From contig OX465281.1 of assembly GCA_949987705.1 (NCBI GenBank), positions 3,264,001 through 3,328,000 of the forward strand: 64,000 nucleotides of DNA. The letters run 5' to 3'. Below are positions 12,701 to 21,018 of the stretch, piece by piece (position 1 is the stretch's first letter; every line of letters starts with the position of its first letter). A program made the position numbers and the translations under genes. Below the pieces are notes generated by a model, which did no database searches, was not told the origin of the DNA, and saw nothing but the letters and a program-made list of their open reading frames with translations. Source of the stretch: Thereva unica (taxonomy: Eukaryota; Arthropoda; Insecta; Diptera; Therevidae).

Positions 12701-15700
12701 TTTAGTCCGTTAATCCATTCCTCTGTCAGGGACTTGGAGGTGGACTAGGAGGTGCCACAGAAGGGTTCTGGCCCCTGGACCAGCATCTCAGACCCCTCCC
12801 TCGCGAGGTGATCTGCAGCCTCATTTCCTTGGACACCACCAGTGTCCGGGGACCCTGTAGAGCGAGACCTTATTTCTCTGGTCAGGCTCTGGAGTACGTC
12901 AAAACACCCTGTTACTTTTTTGGAAGAAAACTTCCACTTTGAGAGTGCCTCGGTGGCAGCTTTGCTGTCAGAAAACATTTTAAGACGTCTTTGAAATCTT
13001 CCTCAAGGTTGAGTGGGCTTAGCGCAGGTCGCAATGGGATGAATTTCAGTCTGCAAAACAGGCCACTTATCCATTGCAATCGAAACCCTGGAGTTTGGTC
13101 CTGCGACACCAGCCCTAGTACCATTCTCCATCTTTGACCCGTCGGTAAACCAGTGGAGATGTTTTGGATCACCAGGAAGAATAAGCTCCTCCCCCTCAGA
13201 ACGATCCGGGATAATCGCCCTGAATTTCCTTTGGATCCGCAGCACACCAACTATATGGTCGGAAACGCGGCAAATGGAAATGTTTGGGATATTGCTAAGG
13301 ATAACCATGTGGCCTTTTAATGTATATGATCAGTTGGATGAGATCTTGAGCCACCAAACTATAGCGGCATAAGTGACCACAGGTTTAACGATCGCATTGC
13401 AAATCCAGTACAACATTTGTGGTGTAAGAACCCATGTCTTACCCAAAAGCCTTTTGCAGGCCCATATCTTGTGACTTTGCTGATGGCATAGTCCAGTTGA
13501 GCGTTCCAGTTCAGTTTCTTGTCTAACTTAACTCCCAAATATTTGACTCAGTCTGGGTACTCAACTGTGGTACCCTGGATAGAGATAGGACCCAGGTCCA
13601 CTTTGTAGCGTTTGGAGAAAGGTACCAGGACAGCCTTATTTGGGTTGATTGACAGACCTTCCGTGGTTCACCATCTTTGAACTTCTCTGGACCTCTGTAA
13701 TGGTCAAGTCAAATTTCCTAGAGACAATGATGGCAAGATCATCTGCATAACCGTTGACATCGAAACCAGATACTGATAGTTTGGTCAAAATTTCATCCAC
13801 AACCAATTTTTTTTATGTGGTAAAGTCAAGCTTAGGGATTACCCTTTGTACTACTAGTTTGTCATGTCGTTCGAGTCATGGCCAGTCTCTAGTAGTAAGC
13901 TTGCTTTGAAGGATAGAGGAGAAAGGATAGGTTAGGGGTCTGGAGGGTGCGTGAGTAGATGTCGATGAACCTTGCGTTTGAACTCTGAGATGTTATATGA
14001 GTTCGGAAACACCGACTGCGGAAGACAGTGCCACAATGGAGTTGTTCTATTTATAAACGAAGTACTAAATCGTAATGTGCGCTTAGAGGAGGCTGTAGTG
14101 TGTGGGGGTGAGCCGAGTTGGCTAGTCTTGTGTTGCGGGAAAAAAGTTGCCGTGTAGGCAGGAGGTTTCTAATTTCAGTGGAACACTCGCTATAGTAATA
14201 GCGGTAAAATTTGCTAAGTGCTGCAACATTCCTACGGTGGCTTAAAGAGTCGATGGAGGAGCAAAGGGTGCTATCGCCAACGAGTTTGATGGCGCGATTT
14301 TGCACCTTGTCCAGCCAAGCCAAGGTGGTTTTTGGGGCGCCCGCCCCAAATATACGAGTTGTATTCAAGGCGGGGCCGAATGTAGGACTTGTATATTGTA
14401 GCTAGGGCAGTTGACTGAAGGAGGAACTTGCATCTCTTGAGGAGTCCCAGGCATTGGAAGGCTTGTTTGGCGATTTGGAATATGTGATTATTCCATCGCA
14501 GATCTGAAGATAAGGTTACGCCTAGGATGTTAAGAGATGGGTCAGCCATTACATTCTTTTTGCCCACTGAGATAGAGGGACGGGTGGTGCAGGTTTTTGT
14601 AGAGATAAGACAGTACTTTGTTTTGGTTGCGTTGAATTCGACACGATTCTTGCGGCCCCAAGCAAGAAGGTCACGGTCTACGGGACAAGGTCTGGCACGC
14701 GCTTGTCTTGTATTATCGAAGGTGTTGTGGGAGTAACGCAGAGTACCGTCATCGGCGAAACTGTGAAGTGGGTTGGAGGGGATTGAGAGCAGGTCATTAA
14801 TAAATATGAGAAAGAGGGTAGGCGAGAGAATAGAGCCTTGGGAGACGCCGGCCGAGATGGAATGAGGTTTGGATTCCACGCCATCCAATACTACCTTGAT
14901 TAAACGGCTAGAAAGAAAGCTCTCAATCCAGTTCCTTAGAACTGAGTCGATACCAATAGCTTGGAGTTTAGACAACAAAGCGGGATGCCAAACTCTGTCG
15001 AAAGCCTTGGAAATATCTAGAGCAACAAGACCAGACTCACCGAAGCGATGGATGTTTTGGTTGAGAGCCTCAGTCAGACACCCAAGAAGGTTGCCAGTAG
15101 ATCTTTTCGGTCTAAAGCCGTACTGCCTGTCGTGTAAAATTTGGTTGGATTCCAGATATTTCATCAGCCTTCTATTGATTATTGTATCCATGATTTTGGA
15201 GAGAACAGGAGTAATTTTTTTTTTTTTTTTATGTGACAGACTAGAGGCTTAGGGAAAGTCCCTTTGTACTGTCGGCAATCTATTTTTTCGTATAGAGTGA
15301 ATGTCGGACAGCAGCTCTAGCCGGAAGATAGAGAGAAGAGAAGGAAGTAACTGTTACAACCTAGCCGCGATATTTTATTCCACCAACTCACAACCATTTC
15401 GCGACTCTGACATCGGGGCGTCGAGAACAACTCGCTGGAGTGTTATGCCTCCTGAAACGAGTTGAATCTCATCAACCAACCGATGGCATGCGCTTGGTGG
15501 AGCGGGCAAGGACTAGGGAAGGCTATGACAGGGGAATCAGGAATGTAAAGAGGGAAGAAGAAAGAAGGAAAGTTAGGTGGGAAAGGCGAAGGACCGTGGC
15601 GCCGCCGGGATTCGAACCCGGGACCTCTGGGGATACCAGTCAGGCGCCTTACCTCTAGACTACCGAGGCCCCAATTGCTATTGGGCGGTAGTTTAAAGGG

Positions 15701-18099
15701 TCGCTGGCTTCACCTTTTTTGGGAATGGGCTGAATATGAGCTAGTTTCCAAGAGTTGGGATAAACTCCGGAGAAGTAAGACAGGGCGAAAAGTTTGCGCA
15801 GAGGTTTAGCCAGAGGTGAGGCACATTTATTGAGTACCATAGGGGGGATATTGTCGGGGCCAGTGGATTTATTGACGTCGAGCTCTTTGAGACATTTGTA
15901 CACCTCGCGAGTCCTGAAGAAAATTCCGTCCATTGAATGGGCGTTGCGTTGCAACTATGTAGTGACCAGAGTAACGGAGATAAGACTCCACCTTCAGAGC
16001 AGCCCTTAATAGCCTTAAAGCCAAAAGTGGAGACACCTAGAGTAGAAGAAAAGTCATGACCTCAAGCATGCCATTTATCCACTCAATCGTGTGTGAATTC
16101 AGATAGTCCATAGATAGTCCTGAACTAATGACCGGAACTAGTCTTATCATTTTATCCCTTTACATTAATCGAAGATCTACAATAGATCGAACACATACCC
16201 TATATCAATAAAAAAGTAACCCAGTAGATAAGATTGCTTAAGGTTACAAAATTTCGAAACCGTGCCCTGAAACTCATCGGGGATAAGTCATTTGTTGAAC
16301 CATAAATTCATTTAACAAATATAAGAAGGTGATAATGAATTCATGAATGGCTCTACAACCAGGACCCGATCCAGGCCTCCCTCAACTGTTTTTGCAACCG
16401 GTCCAAATTATGAGCCGATGTCATCCAGTTTGGCATTCCTAAGCTCTGGGCGTTCTGGTTACGCATCCTTCCAGCGGAGTTTGGGTCTCCTTCGCTGTCG
16501 CACTCCCTAGATCATAGATTAGTGTGCCTTCTGCCTACACGACATTGCTATTCCTGCAATGCCAGACTAACTCGGCCAAATTATTGCCAGAAATTGCAGC
16601 TCTTGTTCGCACAGTTACAATCAAGGAACTCGTTCGTCAAGTACAACTGACACCCAAATTTCGTTATTGTCTGAACTAAAGCTATTTACTGGGAAAACCA
16701 AAACTTCCTACCTTTAAACTACCAAGGGGGTGTATGGACATACCTTTACTCTTTCTCCAGGGCGAAATTTCTGGGTGTAGTCTAGAAAGGATAAGAAAGC
16801 CTGCATAGTTTTTTCACATACAAAAAGAACTTCGATAAGAAAAGGGGTCTCAAGCCTAAAATGGTCCTGTGGATGTACCCAGCCGTGGTATGTCCAATCC
16901 TCATGTACGGCTCGCTGATGTGGGGCCAGCACAGATCTGGGCGAAGGAATCTGGGGCTGAACCTCAAAACCCTACGGTCATAGCAACGGCTTGGAGTTGA
17001 TACCCGAAGATGTGCACACTACGACCAAGACAGAAAGTGAAGAAACATAGATGCCTGATGATGGGTGATCTACGGATATTCATCGATGGCTGCAAAACAT
17101 CTGAGGGCAGAGATCTATCTAGAGATCACTAATAGTTAACTGTCCTGACACATTCCAGTGCACGTTAGTATCTTTCAAGCATAGAACAATGAACCTCGAA
17201 CCTACCCAAGGAACCACCCTGTCAAGCTTCGCCAGAATTTTCCTATCTATCCAATGGGGGCAAATTAATAGCAGAAACTAATAGTAATACGTAATCCCAT
17301 TTTAATAAAAGTAATGTTTAAAAAATTTTCTTAACTTGTTCTTATCCTTTTCAGAGAGTGGAGAGAAACCTAACATTCACTACATATCCTGCGATAAACC
17401 ACCACCGCCACCACCGCCAAATCCGAATGGTGAACAGACAACAATAGCACCCGGAGACAACTATTCCTACGTTCAGTTAACTGCAGTAATAATATGACGC
17501 CATCAGAAGGCAATAAACTAACACTCCACCATTCTCCTCCTTACAGGTACACGATTATAATTACCCGGTCGTCGACGAACCCGTAACCGCTGTAATAAAT
17601 GCCCGACGAGACTCCACATGCAGTCTAAAGAAGCGTACCGCACTTGACGTCTCCTCATCGTCACTCAAGGATCCGGTGCTTATTAAAAATCGGATCCGTT
17701 GCAGATTTTGCCATGAATTTTATACAGAAGAGTGGAATAGAAAAGGGGCATGCGAATTTGCCCCCGATTACTTTAGAACTGGACTAGAATGCATATCGGG
17801 GATGGGATGTGCTCGATGCATGCTGTACCACTGCATGAGCGATTCGGAAGGTGAGACACCTTCACATCCCTGTGAATGCGTTAGTGAAAGCGGATGCACA
17901 AAAAGGTATTTTGCGACTACATTTGTCAAAATAATTCACTCTTGCCATGGATTGATTAAGTTTTCTATTTAGGTGGATTGGCTTAACCCTTCTTTCTCTT
18001 GTGGTGCCGTGCTTATGGTGTTATCCTCCGCTAAGGGCGTGCCATTGGGTTGGTGTGTCCTGCGGTGTCTGCGGCGGCAAGCATAAGCCACAAGTTTGA
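6544..18099 (+). CDS. Spred: Spred: EVH1 and Sprouty-domain Ras/MAPK inhibitor (partial, 7 exons)
   Basis: Coding exons: 6544-6721, 6789-6957, 11720-11790, 11850-11913, 17355-17485, 17547-17905 and 17973-18099. All six junctions are GT-AG and the phases join without a break, giving about 365 residues and a TGA at 18097. The order is an N-terminal EVH1 domain (first two exons), a short linker with a seven-proline run (KPPPPPPPNPN), a basic c-Kit-binding-like stretch (RRDSTCSLKKR) and a Cys-rich Sprouty (SPR) domain with the CRFCHEFY start. Spred proteins are membrane-associated repressors of Ras-Raf-ERK signalling; EVH1 binds neurofibromin and the SPR domain targets membranes (family knowledge). 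The first residues, including the start codon, are not found. The two long introns are full of TEs. Confidence 0.95.
6789..6957 (+). CDS. Spred: Spred exon: EVH1 domain, second half
   Basis: Acceptor TTTTGCAG, donor GG|GTAAC at 6958, phase 0 in and phase 1 out. It encodes VILSCVINRDLKYFKV, then HHWRAGKQRNGLTFQ and ARAFDKGIVRAYNDLIDG, the end of EVH1 with its C-terminal helix. Reading on past the donor gives a stop within a few codons, which supports the splice. The preceding intron is only 67 bp. Confidence 0.95.
7750..7940 (+). pseudogene. LINE-A reverse transcriptase fragment
   Basis: It reads LVALDIFKTSDRVWHPDLLG and KLQAIGIDSAIMNC, matching LINE-A at 15050-14880 (LVALDISKAFDRVWHPALLS, KLQAIGIDSVLRNW). 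This is the RT catalytic block A, but the catalytic motif itself has drifted (A-F-D has become T-S-D). It lies in the sense orientation within Spred intron 2. Confidence 0.75.
8820..9500 (-). pseudogene. LINE-C (R1/LOA-like) reverse transcriptase fragment
   Basis: The minus strand reads RPISPSSFLLKT, QHAYTKGRYTDTALHSLVSI, EYSLVAFLDIEGAFNNV and HQILTGGRARSWAAVRSERP. The FLDIEGAFNNV block is RT motif A of R1/LOA-type LINEs. Motif B is degraded, and a YADDIVII-like segment follows near 9020-8990 in another frame. Several frameshifts make it inactive. It is antisense within Spred intron 2. Confidence 0.8.
10089..10344. repeat. Inverted-repeat element (MITE-like)
   Basis: The arms at about 10089-10177 and 10250-10344 are reverse complements. 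The inner 60 bp are near-perfect (TCAAGAAAAAGCTCTATAGT and GTTTGCCACTTGTAAATTG), and the outer ends are more diverged (TTTGACCATT). The loop is about 70 bp and there is no ORF. It lies in Spred intron 2. Confidence 0.85.
10560..10812. repeat. Two-copy degenerate tandem repeat (about 121-bp unit)
   Basis: Unit 1 starts at about 10568 and unit 2 at about 10689. Both begin GTCCGCCATATTGG.CCCGC and later contain a GATTTTCAT.AGAATC segment. The GCCATATTGG motif recurs in similar form near the right end of the window (63630-63860), so this may be a dispersed satellite-like family. Confidence 0.65.
10813..11719. other. AT-rich part of Spred intron 2
   Basis: Simple AT-rich sequence with poly-A and AAT runs (for example AATAATAATAATGATAATAA near 11495). 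I see no repeat ends or ORFs. It ends with the TTGTTTCAG acceptor. Confidence 0.6.
11720..11790 (+). CDS. Spred: Spred exon: post-EVH1 linker
   Basis: 71-bp exon, acceptor TTGTTTCAG and donor ATG|GTAATA. With the phase-1 base from the EVH1 exon it reads GMARTNSSWPINKYDSVGED followed by DVFM. The preceding intron (4.76 kb) carries LINE fragments and an inverted-repeat element. Confidence 0.88.
11850..11913 (+). CDS. Spred: Spred exon: linker (TLDLPVEPSE)
   Basis: 64-bp exon, acceptor TTTTTTAG and donor GTAAGT. It reads TLDLPVEPSETQSSPEGSGS and then H, and the last base starts a Lys codon finished in the next exon. The DVFM-TLDLPVE junction is conserved in fly Spred, as far as I recall. Confidence 0.88.
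12065..12440 (+). pseudogene. RTE-type LINE endonuclease fragment
   Basis: It reads TIGKGSLHETLNNN, then SDFAMSKNMIVSSTFFPKKE, and after a frame slip an IHKHTW and CNQIDH-like segment. This is the usual block TIGKxSLHExxNDNG...L.FAxSKNMxVxSTxFPHKxIHKxTWxSPDGxxxNQIDH of RTE-type apurinic endonucleases. Frameshifts and the missing ends make it dead. It is sense-oriented in Spred intron 4. Confidence 0.65.
12480..13806 (-). pseudogene. LINE-B RT end, RNase H and tail (LOA/Jockey-like)
   Basis: From right to left the minus strand shows GFDVNGYADDLAIIVSRKFD (the RT catalytic YADD), a thumb segment (MLYWICNAIVKPVVTYAAIV), then an RNase H domain: HLHWFTDGSKMENGTRAGVA, IFSDSKAATEALSKWKF and GVQGNEAADHLAREGS. 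An RNase H after the RT is typical of LOA, R1 and I-type LINEs. Several frameshifts are present. Its 5' side is cut off exactly where the LINE-A poly(A) begins at 13807. It is antisense to Spred. Confidence 0.85.
15217..15672 (-). mobile_element. tRNA-derived SINE
   Basis: From right to left: a tRNA-like head (15672-15597), a body of about 360 bp, and a 3' end CTGTCACAT followed by an A-run (T-run 15217-15230). It sits inside LINE-A. Removing it together with one AATT (15213-15216 or 15673-15676) restores the LINE-A reading frame at PIAI-TPVLSK. The short direct repeat AATT is the only visible target duplication. The last 45 bp resemble the 3' end of LINE-A. Confidence 0.87.
15597..15672 (-). 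other. tRNA-like head of the SINE
   Basis: The 76-nt minus-strand sequence has a pol III A box (GGTAGTCTAGAGG) and B box (GGTTCGAATCC) and a T-stem and loop that pair well (CCGGG/CCCGG). The acceptor ends do not pair fully (GGGGCCT against GGCGCCA), and the anticodon stem has a loop too short for a real tRNA. It is therefore a SINE promoter, not a tRNA gene. Confidence 0.8.
16370..16530. repeat. Dispersed repeat, copy 1 (second at 19190-19320)
   Basis: GCCGATGTCATC.AGTTTG.CAT and CCTAAGCTCTG.GCGT and ATCCTTCCAGCGGAG.TTGGG recur in the same order and orientation at 19230-19305. It looks like part of an old retroelement read on the opposite strand. Confidence 0.7.
16850..17130 (+). pseudogene. 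Jockey-type RT thumb fragment
   Basis: It reads KKRGLKPKMVLWMYPAVVCP followed by ILMYGSLMWG. This is the region after the RT palm (usual form GLRPxVVxWLYTAVVRPILxYGxLVWW) in LOA/Jockey LINEs. Stops follow soon. It is sense-oriented in Spred intron 4. Confidence 0.7.
17355..17485 (+). CDS. Spred: Spred exon: proline-rich linker
   Basis: 131-bp exon, acceptor TTTTCAG, donor GTAATA, phases 1 in and 0 out. It encodes SGEKPNIHYISCDK, a run of seven prolines, and GDNYSYVQLTA. A low-complexity proline run in the linker is common in the family. Confidence 0.9.
17547..17905 (+). CDS. Spred: Spred exon: Kit-binding-like region and most of SPR domain
   Basis: 359-bp exon, acceptor CTTACAG, donor AAAAG|GTATTT. 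It encodes VHDYNYPVVDEPV, RRDSTCSLKKRTALDVSSSS and the start of the Cys-rich SPR domain (RCRFCHEFYTEEWN, GCARCMLYHCMSDSEG, CECVSESGCTKR). The SPR cysteines are all in frame, and the domain in known members is palmitoylated and membrane-seeking. Confidence 0.95.
17973..18099 (+). CDS. Spred: Spred last coding exon: end of SPR domain
   Basis: Acceptor TTCTATTTAG after a 67-bp intron. The first base completes an Arg codon, then WIGLTLLSLVVPCLWCYPPL, RACHWVGVSCGVCGGKHKPQ and V before TGA at 18097-18099. It contains the hydrophobic WIGL...PCLWCYPP segment and the terminal CGVCGGKHKP seen in Spred and Sprouty proteins. Confidence 0.95.
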
Positions 18100-18880
18100 C
18101 ATTTGGAGGATAAACAGAAATTCAAAGATTTTGATAAAATCGTTTTTTGATAGTAAATTAATTTTTCAATCCGTTTACGGATGAAATATTTCAGGTAAGT
18201 CGTTGTTTATTTTACATTGTATCTGTAGCTTCCTTCGTTCTTTACTTATTTCACACTAATCAGTCGTAGCCCAATCACGGTCGGTAAATTCGGCGTTATT
18301 TCGATAAAAACATGAGTTATTTTATTAAATTATAAGTTTATGAAAAAGTTCATCAAATCGAAATGTTATATTGGAATAGAAGTCTTTTTACAGTAAAATC
18401 CAAGCTTAATAAAGAACTAGTTTTCAATGTAATAAAGGTTCAATCAAACCGCCCTCGAACTAACTAAAAACCTTTTTTGTGTCATTAATAATTACAAAGC
18501 GACAGAAAAGTTTCAGACCAAAGTTAAATGTGAATGATATCTTTAACTCTTAATCACTTAACTGAATCAGACGATTTTGAGGACCAAAACATTCTGTGGT
18601 CATTCGATTTCGTTCACGGAGCAGTCTGTTACCTATAAGGGTACTATAATACCTCTCGGTTAACTTCATTTTCAAAATCTCTTCCATCCTTTTGATGCGA
18701 TCCAAGATGTCCATGTGCTCATACTGGTTTTTTTTGCTATGCATCCCTTTTTATTCGAGTTGCCGAAGATCGAACTGCGATATGAGCTTATCGGTTATTC
18801 CATCGCTGTAGTGTGTGTGGGGCGAAAGGCCTGATAACTAATTTCTGTGTGGTCTTAGTTCAGAAGTTAACTATCACCAG
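18100..18880 (+). other. Spred 3' UTR, proximal part
   Basis: No ORF or repeat is seen in this AT-rich stretch. Two poly(A) signals (18408 and 18431) suggest a short 3' UTR form of about 310-350 nt. Beyond 18880 LINE sequence begins. Confidence 0.5.
18408..18436 (+). terminator. Candidate Spred poly(A) signals
   Basis: Two AATAAA hexamers (18408-18413 and 18431-18436) lie 309 and 332 nt after the Spred stop codon. They are the first canonical signals downstream of it. Use of either site is inference. Confidence 0.5.
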
Positions 18881-19030
18881 ACTCCCTTTAATCTGTCTTA
18901 TCCTTTCTATATCCATCGAGCTAAGCTTGCTACCAGACATCTAACCTTGACGTGTACGATATGACGGACTGGCAGTGCAAAGGGTGAACCCTGAGCTTAG
19001 ACTTACACATAAAACAAAACAAAAATCGGA
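18880..19030 (+). mobile_element. LINE-A 3'-end fragment
   Basis: It contains CTAAGCTTGCTACCAGACAT, then GATATGACGGACTGGCAGT, CAAAGGGTGA and ACATAAAACAAAAC, the conserved 3' end of LINE-A in plus orientation (compare 35095-35560 without its inserted element). Nothing is coding. Confidence 0.75.
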
Positions 19031-19189
19031 GGCCATTCGTCATGATGCTTGCAATAGTCGCACATGACATAAATGGCCGTCGCACATGACATAAATGGTC
19101 GTTGTATCGCACAGTATGGTCGCCCCATTCTTCTAGCCCTACTGTTAAGCGAGTGCATCTCTTACACATTCTATCCTGTAACCGGGATC

Positions 19190-19320
19190 CGGTCCTGGTC
19201 TCTCGCAACTGTTTTCTCCGATTCTGAGCCGATGTCATCTAGTTTGCCATCCCTAAGCTCTGAGCGTCCTGGTCTATGCCATCCTTCCAGCGGAGGTTGG
19301 GTCTCTCTCATTCCCTCTTC
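19190..19320. repeat. Dispersed repeat, copy 2 (first at 16370-16530)
   Basis: It shares the ordered blocks GATGTCATCTAGTTTG, CTAAGCTCTGAGCGT and ATCCTTCCAGCGGAG with the first copy. It abuts the LINE-B linker at about 19330, so one of the two has been truncated or recombined there. Confidence 0.7.
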
Positions 19321-19329
19321 ACCAGAAAT

Positions 19330-20720
19330 AAAATTCGCCAAATTTAGCAAAACTTTGTCACGCTTTCTTGTAGAGGTCCCAGTTGCCCGAGACCTTAGCC
19401 CTATTAAGTAGTTTTCTGATTTCTCTCCTTTGTCTGCGGAGATCATTGTCCCCTTCAGTTGATACTTTGTGGTTTCGCAGGACAGCTACTTTCAAAGGCT
19501 GTGATAATCGTTCTCTGCAGATTAGCCGAGGCAAGGTCGAGTGTCGGCCTAAGTGATGGGATTATTACCAACATGGCTGACTCCTAACCTGAGGGCTGGC
19601 GATAGGCCTCCCAGTCAGTCTGCCGAGGATTTCGCAGAAGCTTTTAAGTTAACCTTATATGTCTATGATCAGACATTGATGGCTCATTTGAGACGTGCCA
19701 GTTCAGTATTCTGGAACTGAGGAGCGTGCTGGCAAGAGACAAGTCAATCACCTCTTGTCTAGTTACATTAGAAAGGCTGGATCGTGCCCCTTGTAATGAA
19801 ATCAAGGAATTAGTATTGGTGCTTTCCCACGCAGGGTGGTGTGCGTTGGCGTCGCAACCAATCACTAGCTGAATGTTTCTCCTAGCGCACTCCTCCACAA
19901 GTCTCTGACATCTGACAGCGTTGAGGCAGGCTCCTCTCCAGGGAGGTAGACCGAGGCTATTACGAGCCTGGGCATTCCTATGTCTCCGGGTAACACTACC
20001 TCCAGAGGCAGCCTTGACGTGATGAAGGTTTATCTGGACAAGCTTCATATCGGAAGCAGTACTCATTTCCTCAAGGCATTATTTCTCGCTCTTTTTGAGA
20101 GCTTTTTTGGGCTGAGGAGGTTTCCTTCCCCCTCGATGATTGTAGTGGTGGTTTAGGGGGCGCAGCTTCGCCTGTAGTGGCCAAAGAGGAAGCATTTGTT
20201 CCCATAGTTGCTTCCCGGCGATTCCGTCAGCAGCACCAGCCTGTCGGGAGGCTATGTGGTTATTTGTGTTGCATGGCGGGGCATTAGTCCTTGCCCCAGT
20301 CACCTTCAATATTGAGATGGTGGAGGGATAAGCCTTCTTGGTAGAGGCCCCCAACCACCAGCCCACAGAGTGCAGGGGTCACCATCGTCACATTGAAGCT
20401 TACCTCTCCCATTCCCGGTATAGGCTCCTGCGAGGCTTCAGATGGTAGCCTCAGGGTTTCTGTTTCCTTGGTGATAGAAGCGAAACGGGTCGCGGTTGTT
20501 CGTGAAGCGCTGGTGGTCGCTGAAGGGACATTACAAGTTTGGCTGGGGCAGCCTTGGGCATAGCCTTGTCTGCAGCCTTGATCCTAAGCTGTGCCCAACC
20601 TTTGGCCGCCCGTCCGCCTCAGCTCGTCAATAGACCTTTGACCTTTGGTCCACAGGGAACGTCATTCCTCCACCATTAGAGTCCTGTTTTAGACCCCTAT
20701 TCACTTTATCGTAATATCAA
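19330..20720 (-). pseudogene. LINE-B copy: gag end, endonuclease, linker
   Basis: Read right to left: a gag C-terminal part shared with 40385-41030, then an endonuclease domain at 20066-19644 (MKLVQINLHHVKAAS, QLVIGCDANAHHPAWES, SMSDHRHI), then a linker LNRAKVSGNWDLYKK. The D-A-N-x-H and S-D-H residues of the apurinic endonuclease active site are present. The domain has lost its middle part. The element stops at about 19330 before the RT. Jockey/LOA-type, inactive. Confidence 0.85.
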
Positions 20721-20791
20721 TAGGGTCTTCAGTTGCAGCCGGGAAATACCCGACCACAACATGGCTAACCGTTTAGGTTAGATGTAACTGT

Positions 20792-21018
20792 GGCCTCTGT
20801 GCTGAATGTCGAGTCGTGATTTGTGACAAGTTTTTTGAGTTGAAGAAAGTGACGTTTTAATCGAATTACGATCTTCAGCATAGTGGCCTAGAGTGGAAGT
20901 GCTAAGTGCGAGTTTAGCCCCCTATGCTGAAAGTCGCGATTCGGCTGAAACGCCACCTTTCTTCAACTCAAAAAACTTGTCACAAATCACGACTCGACGA
21001 CATTCAGCACAGGGGCCT
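20792..21018. repeat. Inverted-repeat element, family member 1
   Basis: The arms start GGCCTCTGTGCTGAATGTCG and end in its reverse complement (with GGCCCC on the right). About 75 bp of each arm match closely, including GTCGTGATTTGTGACAAG and TTTTTTGAGTTGAAGAAAG. The internal sequence also contains diverged inverted copies of the end. Related half-elements lie at 39150-39265 and 39505-39620. Confidence 0.85.

Larger units (their letters stand above)
13807..15960 (-). mobile_element. LINE-A retrotransposon copy, interrupted by a SINE
   Basis: A poly(A) tail (T-run at 13807-13815) marks the 3' end. Reading leftward from 15954, ORF2 encodes RT motifs SGPDNIPP-like TGPDNIPPMV, NYRPIAI, then (after the SINE) ITPVLSKIMDTIINRR, ALDISKAFDRVWHP, GVSQGSILSPTLFLIF, SFADDGTLR and a C-terminal region KVQNRAIKLVGD...SLSHRRNVAALSKFYRYYYS. 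The catalytic pair is FADD instead of the more usual YADD. The reading frame is mostly open (14271-15191 and 15655-15954). The 5' part, including any endonuclease, is missing. It belongs to the Jockey/CR1 group, clade not assigned. Confidence 0.88.

Noticed and set aside
15597..15672. A second tRNA gene on the minus strand
   Set aside because: The acceptor stem and anticodon arm do not pair properly, and the sequence continues into a body with an A-tail. It is the head of a SINE.
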